Source: Acetobacteraceae bacterium (lineage in GTDB: Bacteria > Pseudomonadota > Alphaproteobacteria > Acetobacterales > Acetobacteraceae). From it: 64,000 bases of DNA. Shown piece after piece: positions 27,946-36,842 of this stretch. The position numbers and the translations under genes were made by a program. A model generated the notes under the pieces. The model was given only the letters and a program-made list of their open reading frames with translations. It searched no databases and was not told where the DNA came from. The stretch is from NCBI GenBank assembly GCA_947475245.1, contig CANJLW010000003.1:1-64000 (forward strand). The letters run 5' to 3'. Within the stretch, counting starts at the first letter, position 1. The number at the start of each line of letters is the position of its first letter.

Positions 27946-29026
27946 CGTCGTGCTCTCCCGCCCATTCGCGCCATAACAGAATCAGCGCCGCCATCAGGGC
28001 GGGGCCGATGAACAGGCCGATCAGCCCCCAGGTGGCCACGCCGCCCAGAATGCCCAGCAGCACCCAGATGAACGGCAGCCGGGTCGCCCCGCCGATCAAC
28101 ACCGGGCGAATGAAATGATCGGCCACGAACGTGACCACGATACCCGCGATCAGGACCACGATCGCCCCAATGACCGCGCCTTTCCCCACAAGCAACAGCG
28201 CCGCCAGCCCAAACAGCACCGGGGCGCCGAAGGGGATCATGGCCGCCACCGCCGTCAACGCACCCAGCAGCGCCGGGTGGGGCACCCCTGCAAAGGCATA
28301 GACGACGCCGAGGATAAAGCCCTCCCCCACACCGACCAGCACCAACCCGTCGACCGTGCCGTGGATCGAGGCGACGATCTGCCGACCGATCCTCTCCCCA
28401 CCCGGGCCGAAGGCGCGATGGCCGGCACGCAGCATCTGCGCGGTAACCCATTCCCCGTCGCGCAGCAGGAAGAACAGCGCGGTCAGGCTGAAGCCGAACA
28501 GGATCGCCCGATGCGCCAGCCCGGCCCCGACGTGGCGGCCGGTGGAAAACAAATCGGCGCGGTTGACGTGACGCAGCAATTCCGCCGCCGCGCCCGGATC
28601 GGCGACGGTTTCCATCCACCAATCCGTCGCCGCCGATCCGACCAGCGGCAGATGCGCGAGCCAGGCGGGCGTCGGAATCCCCTCCCGCCGCACGGTATCG
28701 AGCCAGTCGAGCACCAGATGGGCCTCGCGCGCCGCCTGTAGCCCGGCAATGGCGACGGGCACGATGAACACCAGCGCGATGGCGAGGGTGAAGCAGGTGG
28801 GCGGCAGAATGCCGCGTCCGCCGCCGGGAAAGCGGTCGCGCACGCGGCGGTAATAGGGCCAGACGGCGATGGCCAGAATCCCCGCCCAGACCAGCGCCGG
28901 CAGGAATTCCCACAGGGTCCAGCAGCCAAACGCGCTCAGCACCGCGGCGAGGGCGACTTGCGCGATACGCTGCGCCTGGGTCGCTTCGCTGGTTGTGTCC
29001 GGTATGGGGGTGGTCATCGGTTGCAT
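27938..29026 (-). CDS. AI-2E family (PerM-like) membrane protein
   Basis: A roughly 362-residue inner-membrane protein of the AI-2E transporter/PerM family with about eight helices. Family marks are the central helix AILFGFSLTALFFLLRDGEW, GFILGVVYAFAGVPHPALLGALTA, and the C-terminal GILGGVATWGLIGLFIGP. Members are diverse exporters, including AI-2 exporter TqsA and sodium/proton antiporters; the substrate is unknown. The start is uncertain among three nearby ATGs (29068, 29026, 29017). The upstream side borders the 280-bp repeat array. Confidence 0.86.
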   Translation of the reverse strand: MQPMTTPIPDTTSEATQAQRIAQVALAAVLSAFGCWTLWEFLPALVWAGILAIAVWPYYRRVRDRFPGGGRGILPPTCFTLAIALVFIVPVAIAGLQAAREAHLVLDWLDTVRREGIPTPAWLAHLPLVGSAATDWWMETVADPGAAAELLRHVNRADLFSTGRHVGAGLAHRAILFGFSLTALFFLLRDGEWVTAQMLRAGHRAFGPGGERIGRQIVASIHGTVDGLVLVGVGEGFILGVVYAFAGVPHPALLGALTAVAAMIPFGAPVLFGLAALLLVGKGAVIGAIVVLIAGIVVTFVADHFIRPVLIGGATRLPFIWVLLGILGGVATWGLIGLFIGPALMAALILLWREWAGEHDDV

Positions 29027-29094
29027 CGCCTGGGTTGGATCGCGAACCTTACCGACATGGAGGGGCACGCCGATAGGCGGGTCGCGAAGCGGAT

Positions 29095-29860
29095 GGCCAC
29101 GGCGTCACGGCGCATGAGGTTTTTCGGTCCGATTGCCGTTCCGCGCCGGCGGCTGGACGATCGCTCGGGCGTCGATCCACAGGCTCCGTGAAACTCCGCG
29201 CCAACACCGTGTAACTCCCAGCATCCCAAAGCCCCCGCGCTCGGCACCGGACGCTGGGACGTTGCCGCCGAATGTCTCGTCTACGCGGCTCCGACGGGGG
29301 CGCGTGGAGCGACATTGTTTGCGTGGGAGTTTCACGGTGTTGGCGCGGAGTCTCACGAAGCCTCCCGGACGAACATCGGCGTGCTCACGTCGCATGAGGT
29401 GTTTCCATCGAACCACAAATCCACACGGGCGGTCGGGCGATCGCTCGGGGGTCGATCCATCGCCTCCGTGAAACTCCGCGCCAACACCGTGTAACTCCCA
29501 GCATCCCAAAGCCCCCGCGCTCGGCACCGGACGCGGGGACGTTGCCGCCGAATGTCTCGTCCAAGCGACTCCGACGCGGGCGCGTTGAGCGACATTGTTT
29601 GCGTGGGAGTTGCACAGAGTTAGCGCGGAGTCTCACGGAGCCTCCCGGACGAACCGCGACGTGCTCACGTCGCATGAGGTGTTTCCATCGAACCGCTAGT
29701 CCGCGCGGACGATCGGGCGATCGCTCGGGCGTCAATCCACCGCCTCCGTGAAACTCCGTGCCAACACCGTGTAACTCCCAGCATCCCAAAGCCCCCGCGC
29801 TCGGCACCGGACGCTGGGCCATTGTCACGACGCACCAGGTGCTTCCCATCGGATCGTGGT
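29095..29860. repeat. Tandem array of 280-bp units, each with a 39-bp inverted repeat
   Basis: The marker GTAACTCCCAGCATCCCAAA recurs at 29211, 29491 and 29771, exactly 280 bases apart. In unit one the arms 29182-29220 and 29324-29362 are reverse complements with three mismatches around a 103-base interior; unit two has the same at 29462-29500 and 29604-29642. Unit three keeps only the left arm (29742-29780), because about 120 bases are missing before a degenerate end near 29832-29860. The interior has further small dyads. As 280 is not a multiple of three, the ORFs across it change frame at each unit, so I read the block as non-coding. It lies between two divergent genes (29026 leftward, 30041 rightward). 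From 29860 to 30040 only leader sequence is seen. Confidence 0.85.
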
Positions 29861-30040
29861 TCCGCGCGGACGCCAAGCAGGCGATCGGCGTGTCGGGCGA
29901 CGGAGGGCGGTTGACGCATGGGTTGCCCATAGCGCCCTCCCAGCACCGCGCCAATGCCGACATGCGCCGGTGCGGACGCCGCATAGCCGGTGCGATGGGA
30001 TTCTGCTTAGGTTGGGGCAAACGACACAAGGACACGCTCC

Positions 30041-30916
30041 ATGCACACAGGCACGTTACGTCCTCAGGCCCAGGCCATGCTCGCCGCCATCGCCGAACCC
30101 GGATTGCATATCGTGCCCGGATGCGGCGACGGCATGGGCGCGCGGTTGATCCGCGAAGCCGGTTTTCGGTTCGCCTTCGCCTCCGGGTCCTCGGTATCCG
30201 CCATGCGCCTGGCGATGCCCGACATGGATTTGCTGACCTTCCCCGAGATGCGCGACGCCGTCGAATCGATCATCGCCGCCGCGCCCGATCTGTTTTGGGT
30301 CGCCGACGGCGACACCGGCTACGGCAACGCGATCAGCCTGCAAAAGACCATCCGGGCCTATGCCCGAGCCGGCGCGTCCGCCGTGCTGATCGAGGACAAG
30401 CTCTGGCCGCGCCCCCTGGGTCGGGCCGGCGCGAAACTGGTGGTCGAACGCGAGGAAGCCATCGCGCGCTGCCGAACCGCGGCGGCAACCTGTCGGGAGG
30501 AAGGCATCTTGCTGCTGGCACGGACCGACGCGCGCACCTCTCGCGGGTTCGAGGAAGCCATGACCCGCCTGCGCGCCTTCGTGGCGGAGGGTGCGGACAT
30601 CTACTTCCTGGACTCCCCGGCCGACGAGGCGGAAATGCGGGCCTCGGTGGAGGCCTGCGCGGGCAAGCCGATGATTTCCGTGACGGCGCCGGGCGGCAGG
30701 CATTTCATGCCCAGCGACGCGGAGCTGGAACGGATCGGCATCAAGATGGCGTTTTATCCGCAGGAAATCCTGGCGGCGAGCGTGCTGGCGGTGCGCAACG
30801 TTCTGGCGGCGCTGCGGCGTGGCGAAAAAGCGCCGATGGCAAACCCGGCGGAACTGGCCGATGCCATCCGCTCGGCCGCCTACCTGGCTTTGGATGAAAG
30901 CCTGGCGAACGGATAA
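30041..30916 (+). CDS. Isocitrate lyase/PEP mutase superfamily protein, lyase cysteine absent
   Basis: A 291-residue TIM-barrel protein of the isocitrate lyase/phosphonomutase superfamily, acting on alpha-keto acids or phosphonates with Mg2+. The metal-site block [11 protein letters not shown] and the following IEDK are conserved. The catalytic loop, which in (methyl)isocitrate lyases reads K-K-C-G-H, is here R-P-L-G-R, so the general-acid cysteine is missing. That points to an oxaloacetate decarboxylase-like or phosphonate-type activity rather than lyase, but this is inference. The next gene, a GST, starts 17 bases later and is probably co-transcribed. Confidence 0.88.
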   Translation: MHTGTLRPQAQAMLAAIAEPGLHIVPGCGDGMGARLIREAGFRFAFASGSSVSAMRLAMPDMDLLTFPEMRDAVESIIAAAPDLFWVADGDTGYGNAISLQKTIRAYARAGASAVLIEDKLWPRPLGRAGAKLVVEREEAIARCRTAAATCREEGILLLARTDARTSRGFEEAMTRLRAFVAEGADIYFLDSPADEAEMRASVEACAGKPMISVTAPGGRHFMPSDAELERIGIKMAFYPQEILAASVLAVRNVLAALRRGEKAPMANPAELADAIRSAAYLALDESLANG

Positions 30917-30933
30917 CGAAGGAAGCACGAATC

Positions 30934-31590
30934 ATGCTGACGATTTACGGAGTCTATCGGTCGCGCGCGTCGCGCAACATCTGGCTGGCGAATGAGATCG
31001 GCCTGGCGTTCCGCCATGTGCCGGTGATCCAATCCTATCGCCTGCCCGATCCGGCGGCGGCGGACGCTCCGCTGAACACGGCCTCTCCGGCATTTCTGGC
31101 GGTGAACCCGAACGGGCTGATCCCGTCGATCGACGACGACGGGTTGGTGCTGCACGAATCGCTGGCGATCAACCTGTATCTGGCGCGCAAATACGGCGGC
31201 GCGCTGGGGCCGGCGGATCATGCCGAAGACGGCCAGGTGGGCATGTGGTCGCTGTGGTCGGCCACGGGGATCGAGCCGCACTCGATCAAAATTCTGTATC
31301 ACCGGGTCGGCTACCCGCCGGATCAACGCGATCCGGCAGTCGCACAGGCGGCGATCGACGCATTGCGCGCGCCCTTCGCGGTGCTGAACGCCGCGCTGGC
31401 CGCGACCGGTTGGCTGGTCGGCGGGCGGTTCACCGTGGCGGACGTGAACGTGGCGGAGAACATTCGCTATGCGATGCCCGCGCCGGAACTGTTCGAAGCG
31501 GCACCGAACGTGCGGGCCTGGCTCACCGCCTGCCACGATCGCCCGGCCTTCAGGGCGATGGCGGCGGAGCGGGAAAAGGAGCCGGCATAA
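30934..31590 (+). CDS. Glutathione S-transferase family protein
   Basis: A 218-residue two-domain protein. The N-terminal thioredoxin-like domain carries [10 protein letters not shown] at the active-site turn, [10 protein letters not shown] with the cis-proline, and [16 protein letters not shown] with the Glu-Ser that holds the gamma-glutamyl group. The helical C-terminal domain follows (about 95-215). Likely cytosolic glutathione conjugation, isomerisation or thiol transfer; the substrate is unknown. It lies tail to tail with the NIPSNAP gene, and its 3' end overlaps that operon's terminator. Confidence 0.9.
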   Translation: MLTIYGVYRSRASRNIWLANEIGLAFRHVPVIQSYRLPDPAAADAPLNTASPAFLAVNPNGLIPSIDDDGLVLHESLAINLYLARKYGGALGPADHAEDGQVGMWSLWSATGIEPHSIKILYHRVGYPPDQRDPAVAQAAIDALRAPFAVLNAALAATGWLVGGRFTVADVNVAENIRYAMPAPELFEAAPNVRAWLTACHDRPAFRAMAAEREKEPA

Positions 31591-31598
31591 CCGGCTCC
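31574..31598 (-). terminator. Terminator hairpin of the monooxygenase operon
   Basis: GGAGCCGG (31578-31585) pairs with CCGGCTCC (31591-31598) around CATAA. On the minus strand TTTT follows, 10 bases after the NIPSNAP stop. The T-run is short, so strength is uncertain. It overlaps the stop codon of the convergent GST gene. Confidence 0.5.
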
Positions 31599-31607
31599 CG
31601 TCTCGCG

Positions 31608-32243
31608 TTACTTCATCGGCGAGTAATCGGTCGGGATGAGCATCACGTTGTTCATCTCGACGATCGCGCCGGCGCCGGCGGCGAGGAAAGCCAGCCAGTC
31701 CGGGTCCTTGAACAGGTCGCCGCGCGCCTTGGCGCGTTGTTCCAGCGACATGTAGTTCCACATGTGCAGGACTTCGTTGGGCTGCGGTGCCTCTCCGGTC
31801 CAGACGCCGACGTTCTTGGAGTATTTCTCCCGCACCGGCATGATGTCCTTATAGCCCTTGGCCCAGCCGGCGGCGCGTCCCGGGGCCATGCGGTACATGC
31901 GCAGCTCGTAGAAGCCGCCTTCCTGGACCGGCGGGTTGATGCCGTTGACCTTGTTCAGGAAGCGGATGTCCTGACGCTGGATCAGCGGGCGGATGTTGGG
32001 GACGTAATCGCGGGTCCAGGCTTCGTTCCTGGAGAGTTCGTCGCGCAGACGAGCGCGCTCTTCCATGCTTTCATATTCCCAGAGGTGCCAGATCTGGTTC
32101 AGGGAGCCGAACTCCGACGTCCAATAGCCGCAGTTGGTGCCGTAGTTCTGGCCGCGCGCGGGGCGGCCGACGTTTTTCGCGATATCCAGGTAGGTGTTAA
32201 TCTTGCCGGGATGGAACGTGTAGGTGCGTAGTTCGTAGATCAT
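31608..32243 (-). CDS. NIPSNAP family protein
   Basis: A 211-residue protein made of two tandem NIPSNAP domains (ferredoxin-like dimeric alpha/beta barrel). The opening MIYELRTYTFHPGK and the internal FYELRMYRMAPGRAAGW mark the two copies, and both contain the Trp-rich QIWHLWEYESMEERARLR / EVLHMWNYMSLEQRAKAR block. No catalytic activity is established for the family. It comes last in the oxidoreductase operon and may bind or process a product. AGAGGA precedes ATG 32243; the longer reading overlaps the upstream gene. Confidence 0.9.
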   Translation of the reverse strand: MIYELRTYTFHPGKINTYLDIAKNVGRPARGQNYGTNCGYWTSEFGSLNQIWHLWEYESMEERARLRDELSRNEAWTRDYVPNIRPLIQRQDIRFLNKVNGINPPVQEGGFYELRMYRMAPGRAAGWAKGYKDIMPVREKYSKNVGVWTGEAPQPNEVLHMWNYMSLEQRAKARGDLFKDPDWLAFLAAGAGAIVEMNNVMLIPTDYSPMK

Positions 32244-32266
32244 GGAATCCTCTTGGTTTTTTTGTC

Positions 32267-33607
32267 TCAGCCGCCGACGCGGGGGATAGGCAGTCCGAGG
32301 TTTTCCCGCAGCGTGTCGCCGCGGTAGTCCTTGTGATACAGGCCGCGCCGTTGCAATTCGGGCACGACGTATTTCACGAACTCGACATAAGTGCCGGGCG
32401 AATGGGTGGCGGCGACGACGAAGCCGTCGCAGATGCCGGTGCTGAACCATTCTTCCAATCCGTCGGCGACTTCCTTGGGGCCGCCGATGAACGGTTTGTT
32501 GGGACGGGCGCGATGGCTGTATTTGACGAAATCGCGCGGTGTCGGGTTCTTGATGCCGGACGCCGCCAGCACCCGATCGCGCATTGATTGCGTGCCGGAG
32601 ATATTATCCAGTTCGTCGTCGGTAAACGGCTCATCGAGGCCCTTTGACGCGAAGTCGAAGTTCATGGCTTCGGACAGCAGCGACAGCGCGTCGATATCGG
32701 TCGTCAGCCGTTCGGTCAGGGCGGCCTTGTCCTCGGCCTCCATCTTCGACTCGCCGCAGATGACGTAGGCCGACGGCGCGATCACGCAATGGGCGGGATC
32801 GCGGCCCTGCGCGGCGACGGCTTCCTTGATTTCCTTGTAGTTCTTGCGGCCGATGTCCAGGGTCGGGGGGCTGCCGACGAAGAGCAGTTCGCCCCATTTG
32901 GCGGCGAATTGCTTGCCGCGTCCGCTTTGGCCGGCCTGGATGATGACGGGGTGGCCTTGCTTGGAGCGTGGGACGGTGAAGGGGCCGCGCGACTGGAAGT
33001 ATTTCCCCTTGTGGTCGATGCGACGGACCTTGTCGCCGTGCGCGAACAGCCCGGTTTCCTTGTTCTGCACGATGGCGTCGTCGTCCCACGACGTCCAATG
33101 GCCCATGACGACTTCCATGAACTCGTCGGCGCGATCATATCGGCTGTCGTGTTCGGGGTGGATGTCCTTGCCCATGTTGAACGCTTCGCCGTCGTTCATC
33201 GACGTCACGACGTTCCAGGCGGCGCGCCCATTGGTCATCAGATCGATGGTCGCGAAGGTGCGCGCGACGTCGAAGGGTTCGTAGTACGTCGTGCTGCGGG
33301 TCGAACCCAGGCCGAGCCGCTTGGTCGCCATGCCCATGACCATCATTACGGTCACCGGATCCATCTTCACGCAGCGGATGCCGTGTTCGACGGTGTGCTT
33401 ATGGTCATTGCCGAAGCGGTCCGGCATCGCCAGGCGATCGTCGAAGAAGGCGACCTGAAACTTGCCTTCTTCCAGCACGCGTCCCAGGTCGGCGTAGTAT
33501 TCCGGGCTCCAGGTATCGGTGCGCGAAACCGGGTGGCGCCACGAGCTGACCAGATTCGTGCAGTTCTGGGCTTGCAGGAAGCCCACCATCACCATTTGTC
33601 TGTCCAC
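32267..33607 (-). CDS. NtaA/SnaA/DszA-type flavin-dependent monooxygenase
   Basis: A 446-residue LLM-class enzyme of the subgroup that includes NtaA (nitrilotriacetate), SnaA (pristinamycin) and DszA (dibenzothiophene sulfone) monooxygenases. These use FMNH2 from a separate reductase to insert oxygen and break C-N or C-S bonds. Typical blocks are LEEGKFQVAFFDDRLAMP near the start, the Tyr-rich STRSTTYYEPFDVARTFATID, WNVVTSMNDGEAFN, and GHPVIIQAGQSGRGKQFAAK. The substrate is unknown and no partner reductase is in the operon. Confidence 0.9.
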   Translation of the reverse strand: MDRQMVMVGFLQAQNCTNLVSSWRHPVSRTDTWSPEYYADLGRVLEEGKFQVAFFDDRLAMPDRFGNDHKHTVEHGIRCVKMDPVTVMMVMGMATKRLGLGSTRSTTYYEPFDVARTFATIDLMTNGRAAWNVVTSMNDGEAFNMGKDIHPEHDSRYDRADEFMEVVMGHWTSWDDDAIVQNKETGLFAHGDKVRRIDHKGKYFQSRGPFTVPRSKQGHPVIIQAGQSGRGKQFAAKWGELLFVGSPPTLDIGRKNYKEIKEAVAAQGRDPAHCVIAPSAYVICGESKMEAEDKAALTERLTTDIDALSLLSEAMNFDFASKGLDEPFTDDELDNISGTQSMRDRVLAASGIKNPTPRDFVKYSHRARPNKPFIGGPKEVADGLEEWFSTGICDGFVVAATHSPGTYVEFVKYVVPELQRRGLYHKDYRGDTLRENLGLPIPRVGG

Positions 33608-33621
33608 GGTACGTCTCCGAA

Positions 33622-34491
33622 TCAGAAGGGCATGTCGCCGCGGATGGTGATGCGGTGCATCACGCGGGTTTCGGCGGGGTAGTCGTTGATGGCGAAATGC
33701 TGGGTGCAGCGATTATCCCAGAACGCCATCGATCCGTTCTGCCAGCGGAAGCGGCAGAGGAATTCGGGGCGGGCGGAATGTTCGCGCAGGAAGGTGATCA
33801 GCGGGGCGCTTTCTTCTTCCGACATGCCTTCGAACCAATGCACATGGCTGCCGATATACAGCGACTTGCGGCCGGTTTCCGGGTGGGTGCGCACGACGGG
33901 GTGTACCGATGTCGTCTGCACGTCGGGCGGCGGCGCGACGGTCTTCATGGCGATGGTGGCGGCGTTGAAGTCCAGGCGGGATTTGCCGCCGCGCTTCTTG
34001 TCGCCGACGCACACGCCCTTCATGCGGCCGAGCATGCGCTTCATGCCGTCGGAAAGGGCGTCGTAGGCGAGGTATTGGTTGGAGAACATGGTGTCGCCGC
34101 CGACCGACGGAACCTGCTTCGCATACAGCATCGTGCCCATCGCGGGTTTCGGCGAGAACATCTGATCGGTGTGCCACGATCCGCCGAAATTGCGCTTGTC
34201 GGCGGGGGTTTTGCGGATTTCCAGCACTTCCGGAATGTCGGACATGCCGACCATGAACGGATGCAGGTGGATTTCGCCCCAGCGTTTGGCGAAAGCCAAC
34301 TGGCGTTCCGGCGACAGGTCCTGATCGCGGAAGAACACGACGAGATTATCGAGCAGGGCGGCGCGGATTTCCGCGATCACCGCGTCGTCGAGGTCGTCGG
34401 CGAGGTTGACGCCGGAAATCTCGGCGCCGAGGGAACCGGCGATCTTGCGGGTTTCGATGTACCGATACTGACTGTTACGCATACCGTCCAT
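33622..34491 (-). CDS. TauD/TfdA-family Fe(II)/2-oxoglutarate dioxygenase
   Basis: A 289-residue non-haem iron dioxygenase. The iron ligands are His and Asp in SWHTDQMFS and the distal His in VMHRITIRG; the Arg in the same strand should bind 2-oxoglutarate. TauD releases sulfite from taurine and TfdA attacks phenoxyacetates, so a hydroxylation that frees a heteroatom is expected, but the substrate is unknown. ATG 34491 is preceded by GGGGGAG inside the end of the upstream gene, five bases from its stop, which shows coupling. Confidence 0.9.
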   Translation of the reverse strand: MDGMRNSQYRYIETRKIAGSLGAEISGVNLADDLDDAVIAEIRAALLDNLVVFFRDQDLSPERQLAFAKRWGEIHLHPFMVGMSDIPEVLEIRKTPADKRNFGGSWHTDQMFSPKPAMGTMLYAKQVPSVGGDTMFSNQYLAYDALSDGMKRMLGRMKGVCVGDKKRGGKSRLDFNAATIAMKTVAPPPDVQTTSVHPVVRTHPETGRKSLYIGSHVHWFEGMSEEESAPLITFLREHSARPEFLCRFRWQNGSMAFWDNRCTQHFAINDYPAETRVMHRITIRGDMPF

Positions 34492-34496
34492 GATGC

Positions 34497-35732
34497 CTAC
34501 TCCCCCGCCGCCGCAAGCTGTTCCTTCGCCGCCATCAGGTCCTTGAGCTGTTGCGGCGTCAGGCGGACGATGTCTTCGTTCTGGTGCGAGTACAGATCGT
34601 ATTTCTCGGTATCCAGGTCCTCCAGCACGATCCGTCCGGCCAGCACGTCCTGCTTCCAGGCGTCTTGCTGGGGCTGACGCGCGTGGAACTCCGGCATCAC
34701 TTCCGTCGCGAAGAGTTCGAGGCTTTCGCAAATGTCCTTGTGCGTGGTCTTGCCGGCCTGGTTCAGCAGGATGACCTGATCGACATGGGCGGCTTCGAAC
34801 TGGCGCAGCCGCTTGCGAATGGTTTCGGGGGAGCCGATCAGCCCGTTGCGCAGGGCGGCCTGCGCCTTATCGGTGCCGCGCCAGTCCTGATACTCCCGCC
34901 ACAGATCGCCCTTGCCCGGCGCGTCCACGCCTTTGCGGCCGTAATAGCCCAGCGCGAAAATGAAGAATGTCCAGCCGGCGGCTTTTTCCAGCGCTTCTTC
35001 GTCGGTCGGGGCGCACATGAAGCCGTTGACGATGGCGACGTTGGGGTTGGTGGCGTATTCGCCGAGGCGGCGTTGGTTATGCAAATATTGATTGTAGTAT
35101 TTGTTGACCCAGGCGGTGGCGGCGTCGGGGGACACGAAGCTGAAGCCCAGCGCGCCCATGCCCCACTGCCCGGCTTCGCCGATCGTGCGGATATTAGAAC
35201 AGGCGACCCACAGCGGGGGATGCGGCTTCTGGAACGATTTCGGCACCACGTTGCGGGCCGGGAAATCGTAATACTTGCCGTGGAATTCCCAGCTGTCCTT
35301 CTGGAACATCGGCAGGATGGCCTGCACCGCCTCCTCCCACCGTTCGCGCTTGTCGCGCACGCGGATGTTGAACGGGTGCAGTTCGGCCGGTCCGGCGCCC
35401 TCTCCCATCCCCAGTTCGACGCGCCCGCCGGAGATTTGATCCAGCGTGGCGACGCGTTCGGCGACGCGGTGCGGCTGGTTGGTGGTCAACTGCACGATGC
35501 CGTGGCCGAGACGGATGTTCTTGGTGCGCTGGCTGGCGGCGGCCAGAAAGACCTCCGGCGCGGAGGAATGGGAATATTCCTCCAGGAAGTGATGTTCGAC
35601 TTCCCACATATAGTCATAGCCGAGTTTGTCGGCGAGTTCGACCTGGGTCAGGGAGTTCTGAAACAGCTCGTACTCGCTTTTGTCCGTCCATGGACGCGGC
35701 AATTGGTGTTCGTAAAAGACGCCGAATTTCAT
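34497..35732 (-). CDS. LLM-class flavin-dependent oxidoreductase (luciferase-like)
   Basis: A 411-residue bacterial-luciferase-like monooxygenase, first gene of the leftward operon. The TIM-barrel marks are MKFGVFYEHQLPRPW at the start, YDYMWEVEHHFLEEYSHSSAPEVFLAAASQRT, and the C-terminal SPETIRKRLRQFEAAHVDQVILLNQAG. It probably uses reduced flavin and oxygen on an unknown substrate. AAGGAAA stands before the ATG. A 13-bp repeat tract lies in its leader, 69 bases upstream. Both flavin enzymes and the dioxygenase are likely to act on one degradation route. Confidence 0.9.
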   Translation of the reverse strand: MKFGVFYEHQLPRPWTDKSEYELFQNSLTQVELADKLGYDYMWEVEHHFLEEYSHSSAPEVFLAAASQRTKNIRLGHGIVQLTTNQPHRVAERVATLDQISGGRVELGMGEGAGPAELHPFNIRVRDKRERWEEAVQAILPMFQKDSWEFHGKYYDFPARNVVPKSFQKPHPPLWVACSNIRTIGEAGQWGMGALGFSFVSPDAATAWVNKYYNQYLHNQRRLGEYATNPNVAIVNGFMCAPTDEEALEKAAGWTFFIFALGYYGRKGVDAPGKGDLWREYQDWRGTDKAQAALRNGLIGSPETIRKRLRQFEAAHVDQVILLNQAGKTTHKDICESLELFATEVMPEFHARQPQQDAWKQDVLAGRIVLEDLDTEKYDLYSHQNEDIVRLTPQQLKDLMAAKEQLAAAGE

Positions 35733-35800
35733 GGCGGATTTCCTTGGGACGCGTTTATCTCACTCCGCAAAACGGTCGCACCGCCGCCCCCGACCGTCAA

Positions 35801-35865
35801 GCCGGTCCAAGGGGCCGGTCCAAGGGGCCGGTCCAAGGGGCCGGTCCAAGGGGCCGGCCCAAGGG
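35801..35865. repeat. Five tandem copies of a 13-bp unit in the operon leader
   Basis: GCCGGTCCAAGGG is repeated four times exactly and a fifth time with T to C, filling 35801-35865. It sits between the universal stress protein stop (35900) and the monooxygenase start (35732), reading leftward. A simple repeat in a leader can change length by slippage. Confidence 0.85.
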
Positions 35866-35899
35866 CAGCAGGTCAAAGGCGGCGGTGCCGACCGCAGCG

Positions 35900-36766
35900 T
35901 CAGTGCGCCATCAGCACCGGCAGGGCGGCACCTTGCAGCACCGCGCGGGTGAAGCCGCCGAACACCGCCTCGCGTATACGGGTGTGGCCGTAGCCGCCCA
36001 TCACCACCAGATCGGCGCCGGCCTTGTCGGCGGCTTCCAGCAGCGCGTCGATCGGATCGGCGCCGCCGGGGGCCTGACGGCGGATTTCCACGTTCGGATT
36101 GTGCCAACGCAGGTTCTTCGCCAGGCGCTCGACGGAGGCGTCGGTAACGTCGGGGTCTTCGTCGATCGACAGGATGACCACGCGCAGCGCCTTGGCGATG
36201 AACGGCATGGCGGCGGAAACCGCGCCGGCGGCCTCGGCCGTGTTTTTCCAGGCGATGGCCACGACGCCGTGCAGGCAGGGGTCGAGCCGTTCGGTGGCGA
36301 TCAGAACGGGCTTGCCGGTATCGAGCAGCGCGGCTTCCAGCACGTCCAGGCGGTTATCGGGATCGCGCCCGACGACGATCAGATCCGCCGTGCGGCCGTA
36401 TTCCGCCAGCCAATCGGGCGCGGCGCCGGTTTCGACCACCAGGGTGGAGGTCACGCCGGTGCTTCCCTTGGCTTCGGGTCGGTCGGCGCGCGTGACGCCG
36501 GCATGGTCGCAGGCCTCGGACCAGTGCTTTTCCGCCGCCGCGGCGCCTTTTTCGGCCTCGTCCTCCATGCTCGTCGCGAAGCTTTCCAGCCCGCCGCCCA
36601 TACCCATGTCGTTGGCGGCGAGGCGCGCCAGTTCCAGGCGCACGTCGAGCCTGGGGTGCAGCGCGACGAGATGGGCATCGAACAGGCGCGCGGCGGCGAT
36701 GGCGGCGGACAGCACGGGCTTGTCGGTGGCGGTGCCCGTGACAAGGGTGAGAATGATTTTCGGCAT
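35900..36766 (-). CDS. Universal stress protein, two-domain
   Basis: A 288-residue protein with two UspA folds in tandem. The second fold ends with the ATP-binding signature region VVMGGYGHTRIREAVFGGFTRAVLQGAALPVLMAH, close to the G-2x-G-9x-G(S/T) form. The first has LIVVGRDPDN, a degenerate version. Such proteins act in stress tolerance, mostly through nucleotide binding. ATG 36766 is chosen because AGGAGG stands 8 bases upstream; the longer reading lacks it. It reads toward the oxidoreductase operon but is separated from it by 167 bases and the repeat tract. Confidence 0.92.
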   Translation of the reverse strand: MPKIILTLVTGTATDKPVLSAAIAAARLFDAHLVALHPRLDVRLELARLAANDMGMGGGLESFATSMEDEAEKGAAAAEKHWSEACDHAGVTRADRPEAKGSTGVTSTLVVETGAAPDWLAEYGRTADLIVVGRDPDNRLDVLEAALLDTGKPVLIATERLDPCLHGVVAIAWKNTAEAAGAVSAAMPFIAKALRVVILSIDEDPDVTDASVERLAKNLRWHNPNVEIRRQAPGGADPIDALLEAADKAGADLVVMGGYGHTRIREAVFGGFTRAVLQGAALPVLMAH

Positions 36767-36842
36767 GGCGGAGTCCTCCTGATCGGAAGGAGGCTGCCAT
36801 GCGTGGGTTCCCCGCGCGTTGACCTGAATCAAGCCTTCCGGC

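Noticed and set aside
29105-30035. Several ORFs in the repeat array that share peptides such as MPSAGALGCWELHG
   Set aside because: The period of 280 bases breaks the frame at each copy, there are no domains, and the units are dominated by inverted repeats.
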